Assembly (NCBI GenBank): GCA_016872795.1
Contig: VGYZ01000005.1
Location: 18,731 to 82,730, forward strand
DNA length: 64,000 nucleotides
Direction: 5' to 3'
DNA from: Planctomycetota bacterium
GTDB taxonomy: Bacteria; Planctomycetota; UBA1135; GCA-002686595
The notes under the pieces are model-generated. The model saw nothing but the letters and a program-made list of their open reading frames with translations. It was not told the DNA's origin and did no database searches. Positions 1 to 9,785 of this stretch are shown here, piece after piece (within the stretch, counting starts at the first letter, position 1; every line of letters begins with the position of its first letter). A program made the translations under genes and the position numbers.

Positions 1-617
1 TGTGGCTGGTGCCCGCGCGCTCCAAGGGGCTCTCGGTCGATCGCCCCTTCGACGGCCTCGGCCTGCGCGGCAACGACTCCGCGCCCGTCACGGCCGTCGG
101 CGTGCGCGTGCCCGCGAGCGCGCGACTCGGCGCCGACGGAGCAGGCTTCGCGATCATGATGCAGACGGTGCTGCCGCTCTTCAATGTGCTGACCTCCGCC
201 GGATCGATCGGCATGTGCGAGGCCGCCGTGGCGAAGACGGCGGAGCACGTCGGCAGCCAGCGCTACGAACACCTCGGAAGCTCGCTCGCCGAACTGCCGA
301 CGATCCGTGCCTACGTCGCGCGCATGCGCATCCAGACCGACATGGCGCGCACGCTGTGGCAGGACACGCTCGCGGCGCTCGAGACCGGCCGTCCCGACGC
401 GATGCTGCGCGTGCTCGAAGTCAAGGCCGCGAGCGCCGAGACCGCGCGCGAGGTGCTCGACACGGCCATGCGCGTGTGCGGGGGCATGGCGTTTCGCAAG
501 GACGTGGGCGTGGAACGCCGCTTCCGAGACACGCGCGCCTCGCTCGTCATGGCGCCGACGACCGACCAGCTCTACGACTTCATCGGCAAGGCGGCGACCG
601 GCCTGCCGCTGTTCTAG
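1..617 (+). CDS. Acyl-CoA dehydrogenase family flavoprotein, C-terminal part
   Basis: The reading frame is open from the left edge (codons start at base 3) to a TAG, so only the last 205 or so residues are present. The segment GLRGNDSAPV is the usual middle beta-domain signature of the acyl-CoA dehydrogenase superfamily. The rest is the helical C-terminal domain, ending RFRDTRASLVMAPTTDQLYD and a short GLPLF tail. Family members oxidise acyl-CoA or related substrates with FAD. The exact substrate cannot be told, and related flavoenzymes (nitroalkane oxidases, N-hydroxylases) share this fold. It lies 12 bases upstream of a binding-protein-fold gene with GGGAGAG between them, so the two look co-transcribed. 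It is rich in ACGT compared with most of the window. Confidence 0.8.
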   Translation, partial: WLVPARSKGLSVDRPFDGLGLRGNDSAPVTAVGVRVPASARLGADGAGFAIMMQTVLPLFNVLTSAGSIGMCEAAVAKTAEHVGSQRYEHLGSSLAELPTIRAYVARMRIQTDMARTLWQDTLAALETGRPDAMLRVLEVKAASAETAREVLDTAMRVCGGMAFRKDVGVERRFRDTRASLVMAPTTDQLYDFIGKAATGLPLF

Positions 618-629
618 GGAGAGCGCTCG

Positions 630-1478
630 ATGCCGCACTCCATTCGCCTCGGCGCCGTGGCCTACGACCCCAAGGTCGTCACGATCTGGGACGGCTTTCA
701 GGCCTTCTTCGCCGCTCACGGCCTCGCGTTCGACTACGTGCTCTACACCAACTACGAGCGGCAGGTCGAGCAGCACTTCGCTGGCGCATTCGACGTCGCG
801 TGGAACTCGCCGCTGGCATGGATCGAGACCGAGCGCGTCGCTCGCGCGCGCAACACTCGCGCCAGCGCGCTCGCGATGCGCGACACCGACTGCGATCTCA
901 GGAGCGTGATCGCCGTGCGCGAGGAAGGGCCCGTGCGATCGCTCGCCCATCTCGCGGGCAAGGTCGTCGGCGTCGGCGCGCAAGACTCGCCGCAAGCCAC
1001 GCTGATTCCGCTCGAGCACCTCGCGCAGCACGGCCTGCTCGCTGGCCGCGACTTCGAAGTGCGGCGCTTCGACGTGCTCGTCGGCAAGCACGGCGACCAC
1101 GTCGGAGGCGAGCGCCTCGCGGCGCAGGCGCTCGTGCGCGGCGAGATCGACGCGGCCTGCATGATCGACGGCAACCACCTCGCCTTCTCCACCGATGGCA
1201 GCCTGCCGCGCGCTTCGACGCGCGTGCTCGACCGGACAGGTCTGTTCGACCACTGCAACTTCACGGTGCTCGACGGCGCCGACGCCGCGCCGATCGCACG
1301 CTTGCGCGAGCTCTTGCTCGGCATGCGCTACGACGATGCCGCCGTGCGACCGCTGATGGATCTCGAGGGACTCAAGGCCTGGCTGCCCGGCCGCACGAGC
1401 GGCTACGCGCTGCTCGAGCAAGCCTGCGACCGCTCGCGCTGGCTCGCGCCGTTCCTGCGTTCCATGGGAGCGGCGTAG
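630..1478 (+). CDS. PhnD/SsuA/transferrin-type binding-fold protein without signal peptide
   Basis: This 282-residue protein has the look of the type 2 periplasmic-binding fold. It opens IRLGAVAYDPKVVTIWDGFQ, has a hinge-like AGKVVGVGAQDSPQATLIPL, and a ligand-lobe segment GEIDAACMIDGNH. It resembles phosphonate- or sulfonate-type binding proteins. The N terminus (MPHSIRLG) has no signal peptide or lipobox, so it should act in the cytosol as an enzyme or sensor rather than as a transporter component; MqnA/MqnD are known precedents for enzymes built on this fold. No ABC permease or ATPase lies nearby. GGGAGAG sits before the ATG. It is between a flavin dehydrogenase and a diiron protein, which suggests a shared oxidative pathway. 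Substrate unknown. Confidence 0.7.
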   Translation: MPHSIRLGAVAYDPKVVTIWDGFQAFFAAHGLAFDYVLYTNYERQVEQHFAGAFDVAWNSPLAWIETERVARARNTRASALAMRDTDCDLRSVIAVREEGPVRSLAHLAGKVVGVGAQDSPQATLIPLEHLAQHGLLAGRDFEVRRFDVLVGKHGDHVGGERLAAQALVRGEIDAACMIDGNHLAFSTDGSLPRASTRVLDRTGLFDHCNFTVLDGADAAPIARLRELLLGMRYDDAAVRPLMDLEGLKAWLPGRTSGYALLEQACDRSRWLAPFLRSMGAA

Positions 1479-1483
1479 CGCTC

Positions 1484-2665
1484 GTGCGTCGTTCACTCGC
1501 TCTCGCGGGGCTGGGCTTCGACCGCGGCGCGGGCGTGCTGCTCGCGCGCGAGCTGCGCCGCGCGCAGCCCGGCGACGAGCTCGAGATCACCGGCAGCGCG
1601 AGGGAACTGGGGCTGCATCTCGCGGCCTGGGCGCGCGCGGGTGGTCACGCGCTCGTGGAAGGGCGCGGCGGCTGGGCGCTGCGCTTCGGCCCCTCGACGC
1701 AGGCCCGCCGCCGAGGTGCACAGCGCGCCGGAGCGCCGGAGCCGTCTTCCGTGGCCGAGCACGCCCGGCCGTGCTGGGGGCTCGCGGCGCGCGGCGCGCT
1801 CGTCGAAGCCGGAGGGCAAGCGCTCGGCTTTCGACTCGACCGCGCCGAGGAGATCTGGTTTTCGAGCGCGGCCGAGCTCTACCGCGCCGCCGCCGCCGCG
1901 CAGTGGGATCCGTCCGCCGACATTCCGTGGGACGCGCCGCTCGAGCATCCTGACGAGGTCGAGGACGCGCTGGTCTGCGTCCTGACGTTCTTGATCGAAA
2001 ACGAGACGGCCGCACTGCTCGTGCCCGCGCGCTTCGCGACGCAGGTCCACCCCCACTTCCGCGAGGTCGTGCAACTGCTCGCGCTGCAAGCGGCCGAGGA
2101 GGCTCGGCACATCGAGGTGTTCTCGCGGCGAGCCGCGCTGCGCCGCGGCGAGCTCGGACTCTCGACGGTCGGAGGGCAAGCCTCGCTGCGCACGCTCGTC
2201 GAGGAGCCGGACTTCGCGCGCGCTGCGCTGCTGCTCAGCGTGCTCGGTGAGGGCACGTTCCTCAACCTGCTCGCCTTCCTGCGCGAGCACGCGCCCGACG
2301 CGGCGAGCGCCGAGATCATGCGCCGCGTGGCGATCGACGAGGCTCGCCATGTCGCCTTCGCCATGGCGCACCTCGGAGAGCACGCGCGAGCCGACGCGAC
2401 GCTGCGCGCTCGCCTCGCCGCCGCGATCACACAGCGCCATGAGGCACTGCGCGCGAGCGCCGGTCTCAACGAGGAAGTCTTCGATGCGCTGGTGCTGCTC
2501 GCGGCAGGCTCGTTCGATCCCGAAGCGATCGCGCAAGGTCACGCGCGCGTGCAGGAGCTCCTCGGCCAGATGGACGCCGGACGCAGGCTGCGGCTGCGCA
2601 AGCTCGGCTTCGACGAGCGCGAGGCGGCCGAACTCAGCGGCCTGCACACGCGCAACTTCATGTGA
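1484..2665 (+). CDS. TusA-like domain fused to ferritin-like diiron domain
   Basis: Start chosen at a GTG five bases after the preceding stop; the product is 393 residues. Residues about 5-65 follow the TusA pattern (GLGFDRGAGVLLARELRR, then PGDELEI and GGHAL), but the catalytic Cys-Pro of TusA is replaced by Phe-Asp, so sulfur transfer by that residue is not possible. Residues about 165-300 form a ferritin-like four-helix domain with two Glu...ExxRH sets: IENETAALL/EEARHIEVF and GEGTFLNLL/DEARHVAFA, the ligands expected for a diiron site. Such domains activate oxygen or store iron. Its place behind a flavoenzyme and a binding-fold protein suggests a multi-step oxidation. The function is not established. 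The frame is also open upstream through the neighbouring genes, but that part is not coding. Confidence 0.7.
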   Translation: MRRSLALAGLGFDRGAGVLLARELRRAQPGDELEITGSARELGLHLAAWARAGGHALVEGRGGWALRFGPSTQARRRGAQRAGAPEPSSVAEHARPCWGLAARGALVEAGGQALGFRLDRAEEIWFSSAAELYRAAAAAQWDPSADIPWDAPLEHPDEVEDALVCVLTFLIENETAALLVPARFATQVHPHFREVVQLLALQAAEEARHIEVFSRRAALRRGELGLSTVGGQASLRTLVEEPDFARAALLLSVLGEGTFLNLLAFLREHAPDAASAEIMRRVAIDEARHVAFAMAHLGEHARADATLRARLAAAITQRHEALRASAGLNEEVFDALVLLAAGSFDPEAIAQGHARVQELLGQMDAGRRLRLRKLGFDEREAAELSGLHTRNFM

Positions 2666-2741
2666 GCGCGCCCGCGGCGTGTGTGGGCGCCGTGGAACGG
2701 ACCGTGCTCGTCCCGTCAGTGTCGAGCGCCCGCGGGCGCGC
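2666..2741. terminator. Long inverted repeat between convergent genes
   Basis: GCGCGCCCGCG at 2666-2676 is exactly complementary to CGCGGGCGCGC at 2731-2741, directly after the stop of the diiron gene and before the end of spoVR. The loop is 54 bases and there is no T-run, so a terminator role is only a guess. In such GC-rich DNA a match of this kind can arise by chance. Confidence 0.3.
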
Positions 2742-2794
2742 CTCCTCGCAGACTGGCGGCACGCGCTGCACGCCGCTCGAACCGGCGCACCGAC

Positions 2795-4099
2795 CTAGCT
2801 CGCGAGGTCGATGGACGCCTCCCCGTCCGACTCGTCTCGCTCGATCCGACCGCCGCTGCATCGCAGTTGGCGCGGGCTGCCCTTCTCGATCGTCTCGAGC
2901 ACGACCGGCGCGCGCCAGAGCGACTCGACGCGGGCGAGCGTCTCGCCGGCGCGCTCGAGGTTCAGGTCTCGTCCATCGTGACGGTGCACGAGACGCAGAT
3001 CCCGAGTGCGCTGCGCCTCGACGAGCTCGATGCGCGGCGCGCCACCCCACGCGAGCTGCGAGAGCAGCCGCTCCTTCACATGCCGCGGATCGCGCTCGCG
3101 CCCGTCGCCCGCCTGAGCGCGCCGCGTCCGCACGGGCAGCGCGATCTCCCCGGAAGCGACGAACTCCTCGTCGACGAGCGCATCGACGAACGAAGCATCG
3201 TCGTGGAGGCTGCGCAGCCGGAAGAGGTCGTCTCCCCGCCGCTCCGCGTGGCGCCAGAGCGCCAGTCCGAGCTTGTAGGGGTTGATCCGGCCGGGGCCTT
3301 GCTGCGTCGCGCCGCTGTGACAATCCGCGAAGTCGATGATCTCGCTAGCGTCGAGAACGCCGCCGGTCAGGATCCTGCTGTGCCAGTAGCAGGCCCAGCC
3401 TTCGTTCACGATGCGGGTGAGCCGCTGCGGCAGAAAGTAGCGTGCCTCGGCGAGCACGATGCCGGTCGCGTCGCGCTCCCAGTCCTCGAGCGGCGCATGC
3501 TCGACGAGCCAGGCCAGCACATCGTATGTCGGGAGCGTCAGCGTCCCCGCGCCGCTGCAAGCCCAACGGGAGCGCTGGTCGCGGTACGGATCGAGCAGGT
3601 TGTCGAGGCACAGCACGCCGTCGAGAAACCGCTCGACGCGCTCTTGGCCGTGTCGCTCGATGTGCTCGCGCATGCGCTCCGCATGGCGCGCCATCGTCGC
3701 GAGCATGTTCCGATCCGTGCCGGCGAACCATGTGTTGTGGCGGAAGAAGTCGGCGTGCCCACAGACATGCGCCATCACGAGCTTCTGTTCGCTCTCCACG
3801 TTCGAGCGCACGAGCCACGCCACGACAGGATCGGTGTTGATCACCAACTCGTAGATGCGGGCCTGCCCCCAGCCGTGAGCCTTCTCGAGGCGCTCGTACT
3901 CCATGCCAAAGCGCCACGACGGGTAGCGCACAGGAAAGCCCCCGAGCGCGGCCAGCGCGTGGACATCGCTCGCATCGACGCAGTGGAACTTCAGTGGAAA
4001 GAAGTCGAGACCATGACCGCGTGCCGCCTCCTCGATGCGCCGGGCCCAGTTCGCGAGCGAGGGAGTCAGCGATGTCGATGCAAACGCGCGCGAGCCCAT
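2795..4099 (-). CDS. spoVR: SpoVR family protein
   Basis: The 434-residue product matches the SpoVR/YcgB family throughout: FPVRYPSWRFGMEYERLEK, YELVINTDPVVAWL, MAHVCGHADFFRHN, the segment NEGWACYWHSRI, and INPYKLGLALWRH. It is somewhat shorter than E. coli YcgB (about 510). The family was named for a Bacillus cortex-assembly gene but is widespread in non-sporulating bacteria, where it is part of a stationary-phase or stress operon. The biochemical role is unknown; the conserved His/Cys/Asn residues suggest a ligand or metal site. The ATG overlaps the stop of the upstream yeaH-like gene by four bases (ATGA), so it is translationally coupled as the last gene of prkA-yeaH-spoVR. Confidence 0.95.
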   Translation of the reverse strand: MGSRAFASTSLTPSLANWARRIEEAARGHGLDFFPLKFHCVDASDVHALAALGGFPVRYPSWRFGMEYERLEKAHGWGQARIYELVINTDPVVAWLVRSNVESEQKLVMAHVCGHADFFRHNTWFAGTDRNMLATMARHAERMREHIERHGQERVERFLDGVLCLDNLLDPYRDQRSRWACSGAGTLTLPTYDVLAWLVEHAPLEDWERDATGIVLAEARYFLPQRLTRIVNEGWACYWHSRILTGGVLDASEIIDFADCHSGATQQGPGRINPYKLGLALWRHAERRGDDLFRLRSLHDDASFVDALVDEEFVASGEIALPVRTRRAQAGDGRERDPRHVKERLLSQLAWGGAPRIELVEAQRTRDLRLVHRHDGRDLNLERAGETLARVESLWRAPVVLETIEKGSPRQLRCSGGRIERDESDGEASIDLAS

Positions 4100-5205
4100 C
4101 AGCGCCCGCTCCCGAGAAACGCACGAATCGCGCCCAGCACCTCGCCACGATCGGCCACGCTCGCCGTGACGAGTCGAGAATCAGCGCCGAACGCGAGATC
4201 GAGGTCCTTCTTGAACTGCCCGGATCCGTACGCGCTCCGGACCTGCCCGTAGCAGAATTGGTTGACGCTCGGGAGCAACTCGGTGCGCAGCAGCTCGACA
4301 CAGCGCTCGGTGTCGCGCGCGGACCAGTTGTCCCCGTCGGAGTAGTGGAACGGATAGACATTCCACAGCTCCGGAGGATACTGCTCGCGCATGACCTGCA
4401 GGCACAGCTCGTAGGCCGAGCTGATGCGCGTGCCTCCGGCCTCGCGCACATGGAAGAAGGTGTCGTGATCCACGACCTTCGCGGCCGCGTCGTGAACGAT
4501 GTACACGACCTCGAGGTTTCGATACTGACTGCGCAACCATGTGTCGATCCAGAAGGCCTTGAGCCGGACGATCTCCTTCTGCTCGCGCCCCATCGAGCCC
4601 GACACGTCCATCATGTGGAACACGACCGCGGAACTCTGCGGGCGCGCTGCTGGCCTTGGCGCACGGAAGCGCAGGTCGTCCTTGACGGGGATCACGCGCG
4701 GGTGCGCCGGATTCCACTCACGCGATGCCACCGTGCGACGCAGGGCAGCTGCGAATGTTCTCCGCGCGTGTCGCAGCGAATCCGGACCACGCGCTCGAAG
4801 TCCACCGTAGCGCGGGCCGTCGCCGACCTGGTCGCGGCGTCCGCGCGGCTGAATGTCTGGCAGCTCGAGCTCGCGACCGAGCATCTGGGCGAGTTCCTCG
4901 AGTTCCACATCGACCTCGAGCGCATGCTGGCCGAGGGCGTCGCCCGCCGCGCCTTCTCCAGCCTCTGCATCACCGCGCGACGAAGAGTGCCCACTGCGCG
5001 GACCGCCACCCTGTCCGTGGCCTTCCTCGTCGCCTAGCGCAAACTCGAAGCGCGGCAGTTCGACCTGCGGGATCGGAACGCTGACCGCCCGCTCTCCGAC
5101 ATGCGCGATCAGCTCGGAAGTCGACAGGTAGCGCCCGAGGTCGGCACGAATGCGCCCGCGAACGATCTCGCGAAAGCGCGCGCGATCGGCCTCGATGCGG
5201 TCCAC
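4099..5205 (-). CDS. yeaH: YeaH/YhbH family (DUF444) von Willebrand A-like protein
   Basis: This 368-residue protein is the DUF444 partner of PrkA and SpoVR. The C-terminal half carries a von Willebrand A-type domain with a MIDAS-like DVSGSMG (about residue 200) followed by LKAFWIDTWLR, VYIVHDAAAKVVD and the typical GGTRISSAYE and YPFHYSDGDNW segments. Between residues 60 and 110 lies a low-complexity Gly/Glu-rich linker, normal for the family. Start is a GTG four bases beyond the prkA stop, with GAGGCC in the prkA tail as ribosome site. The family is co-transcribed with the kinase and is thought to be its target or adaptor during starvation. It probably acts in the cytosol. Confidence 0.93.
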   Translation of the reverse strand: MDRIEADRARFREIVRGRIRADLGRYLSTSELIAHVGERAVSVPIPQVELPRFEFALGDEEGHGQGGGPRSGHSSSRGDAEAGEGAAGDALGQHALEVDVELEELAQMLGRELELPDIQPRGRRDQVGDGPRYGGLRARGPDSLRHARRTFAAALRRTVASREWNPAHPRVIPVKDDLRFRAPRPAARPQSSAVVFHMMDVSGSMGREQKEIVRLKAFWIDTWLRSQYRNLEVVYIVHDAAAKVVDHDTFFHVREAGGTRISSAYELCLQVMREQYPPELWNVYPFHYSDGDNWSARDTERCVELLRTELLPSVNQFCYGQVRSAYGSGQFKKDLDLAFGADSRLVTASVADRGEVLGAIRAFLGSGR

Positions 5206-5208
5206 GGC

Positions 5209-7251
<2,043 letters not shown>

Positions 7252-7523
7252 GGGCGGGTGGGCCCGCGCGCGCGGTCGGCGCGGCGGGACTTTGGAGAGT
7301 CTCTTCGGGCGCCCGAGCGGGCGTTCTTGCGTCTCGCGCACGGAAATGCGTTCCTGCGACCGCAGCGAACCGGCCCGCGTGGCGCAGGCGTGGCAAGGAC
7401 ATCCGAGCCGCTCGCGAAACCCCAGCCGCGAACGGCTGGAAGCGAGCGTGGCAGGCAGGCGCACGCCCCGCCGAGCGCTGCTCCCTTGGAGCAGCGGGGC
7501 GGCACGAGCTACCCTTCGTTCCC

Positions 7524-8498
7524 ATGCCGTCCGGACGCAGCCGCTTCGCTCCCTTCCTGCTCGCTCCCCTCGCGGCGGCGTGCCTGGCGTCCTGTCCAGA
7601 GCCCTCGCCGTCCCCCGCGCCCGCCGTCGAGACGCCGCGGGCGGCGGCCTTCGTCTTCGATGCAGCGCGCGCGTGGCGCGATCTGGAGAAGCAAGTGGGT
7701 TTCGGCCCGCGTCCCGCCGGCAGCGCCGCTCTCGACGCCACCCGTGCGTGGCTCGAAGCGGAGCTGCGCGCCGCCGGGCTCGCACCGCGCCGCGAGCCGT
7801 TTCGTGCTCCGACTCCGCGCGGCGAGGTCGACTTCGCCAACATCTACGCGGATCTGCCGCCGCGATCGGGAGACACCCAAGCCCCCCTGCTGATCCTCGT
7901 GTCGCACTTCGACACAAAGCGCATGGACTTCCCCTTCGTCGGAGCCAACGACGCGGGCTCGAGCACCGCCACCCTGCTGGAACTCGCGCGCGCCATCTCC
8001 ACGGCCGGACCCCGCGAGATCGCGCTGCGCTTCCTGTTCGTCGACGGCGAGGAAGCGGTGCGCCCGCAGTGGGTCGACCCGGACAACCGCTACGGAAGCA
8101 AGCACCACGCCGCGCAGCTAAAGGTCCGCGGCGAGCGCGAGCGCACCAAGGCCGTGATCGTGCTCGACATGTGCGGCGATCGAGACTTGCGCTTCCATCG
8201 CGATTCATACTCGACCGCATGGATGACCGAGCTCGTCTTCGCCGCGGCACGCCGCGAAGGACTTGCAGCGCACATCGACGGACCGCGCGATGCCATCGCC
8301 GATGACCACCTCTCGTTCCTCGAGCTGGGCATCCCCGCGCTCGACCTGATCGACTTCACCTACGGTCCGGACAACTCCTGGTGGCACACGCACGAGGACA
8401 CGCTCGACAAGTGCAGCGAGCAGAGCCTCGGACTCACCGCGCGCATCGTGCTCGCCGCCCTGCCCGACCTCGAAGCACGCCTCGCTTCGAAACGCTGA
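7524..8498 (+). CDS. M28 family zinc peptidase / glutaminyl-cyclase-like lipoprotein
   Basis: A 324-residue exported protein. The N terminus is basic then hydrophobic with a lipobox-like LASC near residue 23, followed by a Pro-rich spacer, so it should be a lipoprotein outside the cytoplasm. The catalytic part starts with VGFGPRPAGS and carries the expected M28 metal and acid residues: HFDTK, GANDAGSS, the Glu pair in FVDGEEAV, LDMCGD and the final WWHTHEDTLDK. The order and wording (GANDAGSS, DGEEA, YGSKHHA) resemble glutaminyl-peptide cyclotransferases as much as aminopeptidases, so it may cyclise N-terminal Gln. All ligands are present, so it is likely active. It is divergent from prkA with a 272-base gap. 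Confidence 0.88.
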   Translation: MPSGRSRFAPFLLAPLAAACLASCPEPSPSPAPAVETPRAAAFVFDAARAWRDLEKQVGFGPRPAGSAALDATRAWLEAELRAAGLAPRREPFRAPTPRGEVDFANIYADLPPRSGDTQAPLLILVSHFDTKRMDFPFVGANDAGSSTATLLELARAISTAGPREIALRFLFVDGEEAVRPQWVDPDNRYGSKHHAAQLKVRGERERTKAVIVLDMCGDRDLRFHRDSYSTAWMTELVFAAARREGLAAHIDGPRDAIADDHLSFLELGIPALDLIDFTYGPDNSWWHTHEDTLDKCSEQSLGLTARIVLAALPDLEARLASKR

Positions 8499-8508
8499 GA
8501 CGCGCGCC

Positions 8509-8531
8509 GCGCGGCTTCACTCGAGCCGCGC
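8509..8531. terminator. Hairpin at convergent gene ends
   Basis: GCGCGGCT (8509-8516) pairs perfectly with AGCCGCGC (8524-8531) around a 7-base loop. It sits between the M28 stop and the end of the opposite-strand gene, whose stop codon is in the loop. There is no T-run. A two-way terminator is the natural reading. Confidence 0.5.
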
Positions 8532-9785
8532 AGCAACGCTCGCACTGCCGGCGCGCGCCGAGCGCACCTCGATGCGCACATCGGTCGCCGAGGCGGCCGA
8601 CAGAAACAGCCGCACGCCGACGCGCTCGCCGCCGCCAAGTTCCGCCAGCGTGACCTTCGACCCGCGAACGGGCATCGACTTCGACTCTCCCTCGACGATC
8701 GACGCAGCGGCGACGACTCGAGCGCCGTGGACGACGAGCTCGGGCATGGTCAGCAGCTCGAGCTCGCGGGCGCGCGCGCTCGCGGTCGGCAGCGCTCCAC
8801 TGTTCGTGACCGCGATGTCGAGGCTCCACTGCGCAGGCCCGAGGGCGCCGACCGTGGGGGCGCAAAAGCTCAAGGTCGGCAGCGCGCGCGCCGCGTGCAG
8901 CACGCCCGCGAGTGCCTCGCGCGAGAGCCGTGGAATGTCCCCGATGCGCGGGAGCGCGAGCGGCCCGCCCCGCTCGAACGAACACGGCAAAGCCAAGACG
9001 AAGGCGCCGCGCTCCTCGTAGGCGAAGCGCAGAAACGACCCCGGCGAGCGAGCGGCGAGCTCGAGGCCCCCCGCCCCGAGTCCCTCGAACCACTCCGACT
9101 GAGCGCGCACATCCGCTGCGGGCCACGACACCGCGAGGGGACGCTCCAGCGACGGAGGTACGAGGCGCAGGCAGGCGGACACATTGGGGTTCGCGACGAG
9201 GAACTCCGCCAGGGCGCGCGACTCCGGTTCGGACAAGGGGTACGGCCCCGCTCCCGCCTCCGCGAGCGGATCCCATCCGGCCGGGAAATTGCTGTCGAGT
9301 TCCACGCGCCGCGGTGCACTCGCCAACATTCCAGACTCGAGTCCAGCGAGCGCCTGCGAGCGCACATCCGGATGGAGGGCGGGTACGACATACACGGCAA
9401 CTCGCCCGAGCAACTGCCGGACCGGGCCCTCGTGATGTGCCTCTGCCACGCACTGCCGCACGAGCGCGAGCGCAAGCTCCGTTCCGAAGAGGTCCTCGCT
9501 GCCGAACGCCGCAACGAGCAGCACTGCGGGCCGCGAGCGCGGCGAGTCCCCTTCGAGCAGGGCGAGCGTGACGAGCGGGATCTCCAGGCCAGATGCGCTG
9601 CGGCCGAGCGACTCGACCCGCACGAGATCGGGGTGCTTGGTCGCGAGTTCCTCGAGCACGAGCGCGAGTCGTCGCGGGGTGCAGTAACCTTCCGGCCCCG
9701 ACGGCGCGGCCGGAGCGACTTCGGGCACCGGCGCGGGCAGCGGGTCCTGCGCCCACAGCGCCATGAGCGCGAACAGGGCGCTCAT
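8517..9785 (-). CDS. M14-carboxypeptidase-like secreted protein lacking zinc ligands (copy 1)
   Basis: Start at ATG 9785 (MSALFALMALWAQD) gives a short signal peptide and 422 residues. The N-terminal region (CTPRRLALVLEELATKHPDL, then VESLGRSASGLEIPLVTL) is the familiar start of an M14 zinc carboxypeptidase domain. However the HxxE metal motif is replaced (VAAFGSEDLFG), the substrate-binding Asn-Arg-Asn-Phe is Asp-Ser-Asn-Phe (VELDSNFPAG), and no His follows in the third-ligand region (SACLRLVPPS). It should not bind zinc in the usual way. A C-terminal Ig-like region follows. Its start overlaps the stop of the larger paralogue upstream by four bases. It may bind peptide or glycan, or act as a scaffold. 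Confidence 0.65.
   Translation of the reverse strand: MSALFALMALWAQDPLPAPVPEVAPAAPSGPEGYCTPRRLALVLEELATKHPDLVRVESLGRSASGLEIPLVTLALLEGDSPRSRPAVLLVAAFGSEDLFGTELALALVRQCVAEAHHEGPVRQLLGRVAVYVVPALHPDVRSQALAGLESGMLASAPRRVELDSNFPAGWDPLAEAGAGPYPLSEPESRALAEFLVANPNVSACLRLVPPSLERPLAVSWPAADVRAQSEWFEGLGAGGLELAARSPGSFLRFAYEERGAFVLALPCSFERGGPLALPRIGDIPRLSREALAGVLHAARALPTLSFCAPTVGALGPAQWSLDIAVTNSGALPTASARARELELLTMPELVVHGARVVAAASIVEGESKSMPVRGSKVTLAELGGGERVGVRLFLSAASATDVRIEVRSARAGSASVAARLE

Noticed and set aside
2..1483. Very long open frame in phase with the diiron gene
   Set aside because: Its first 490 codons are Arg/Ala-rich and overlap two well-supported genes in another frame; only the part from 1484 has family similarity.
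7252..8250. N-terminal extension of prkA
   Set aside because: Would overlap the M28 gene completely and lacks similarity to PrkA, which starts near the chosen ATG.
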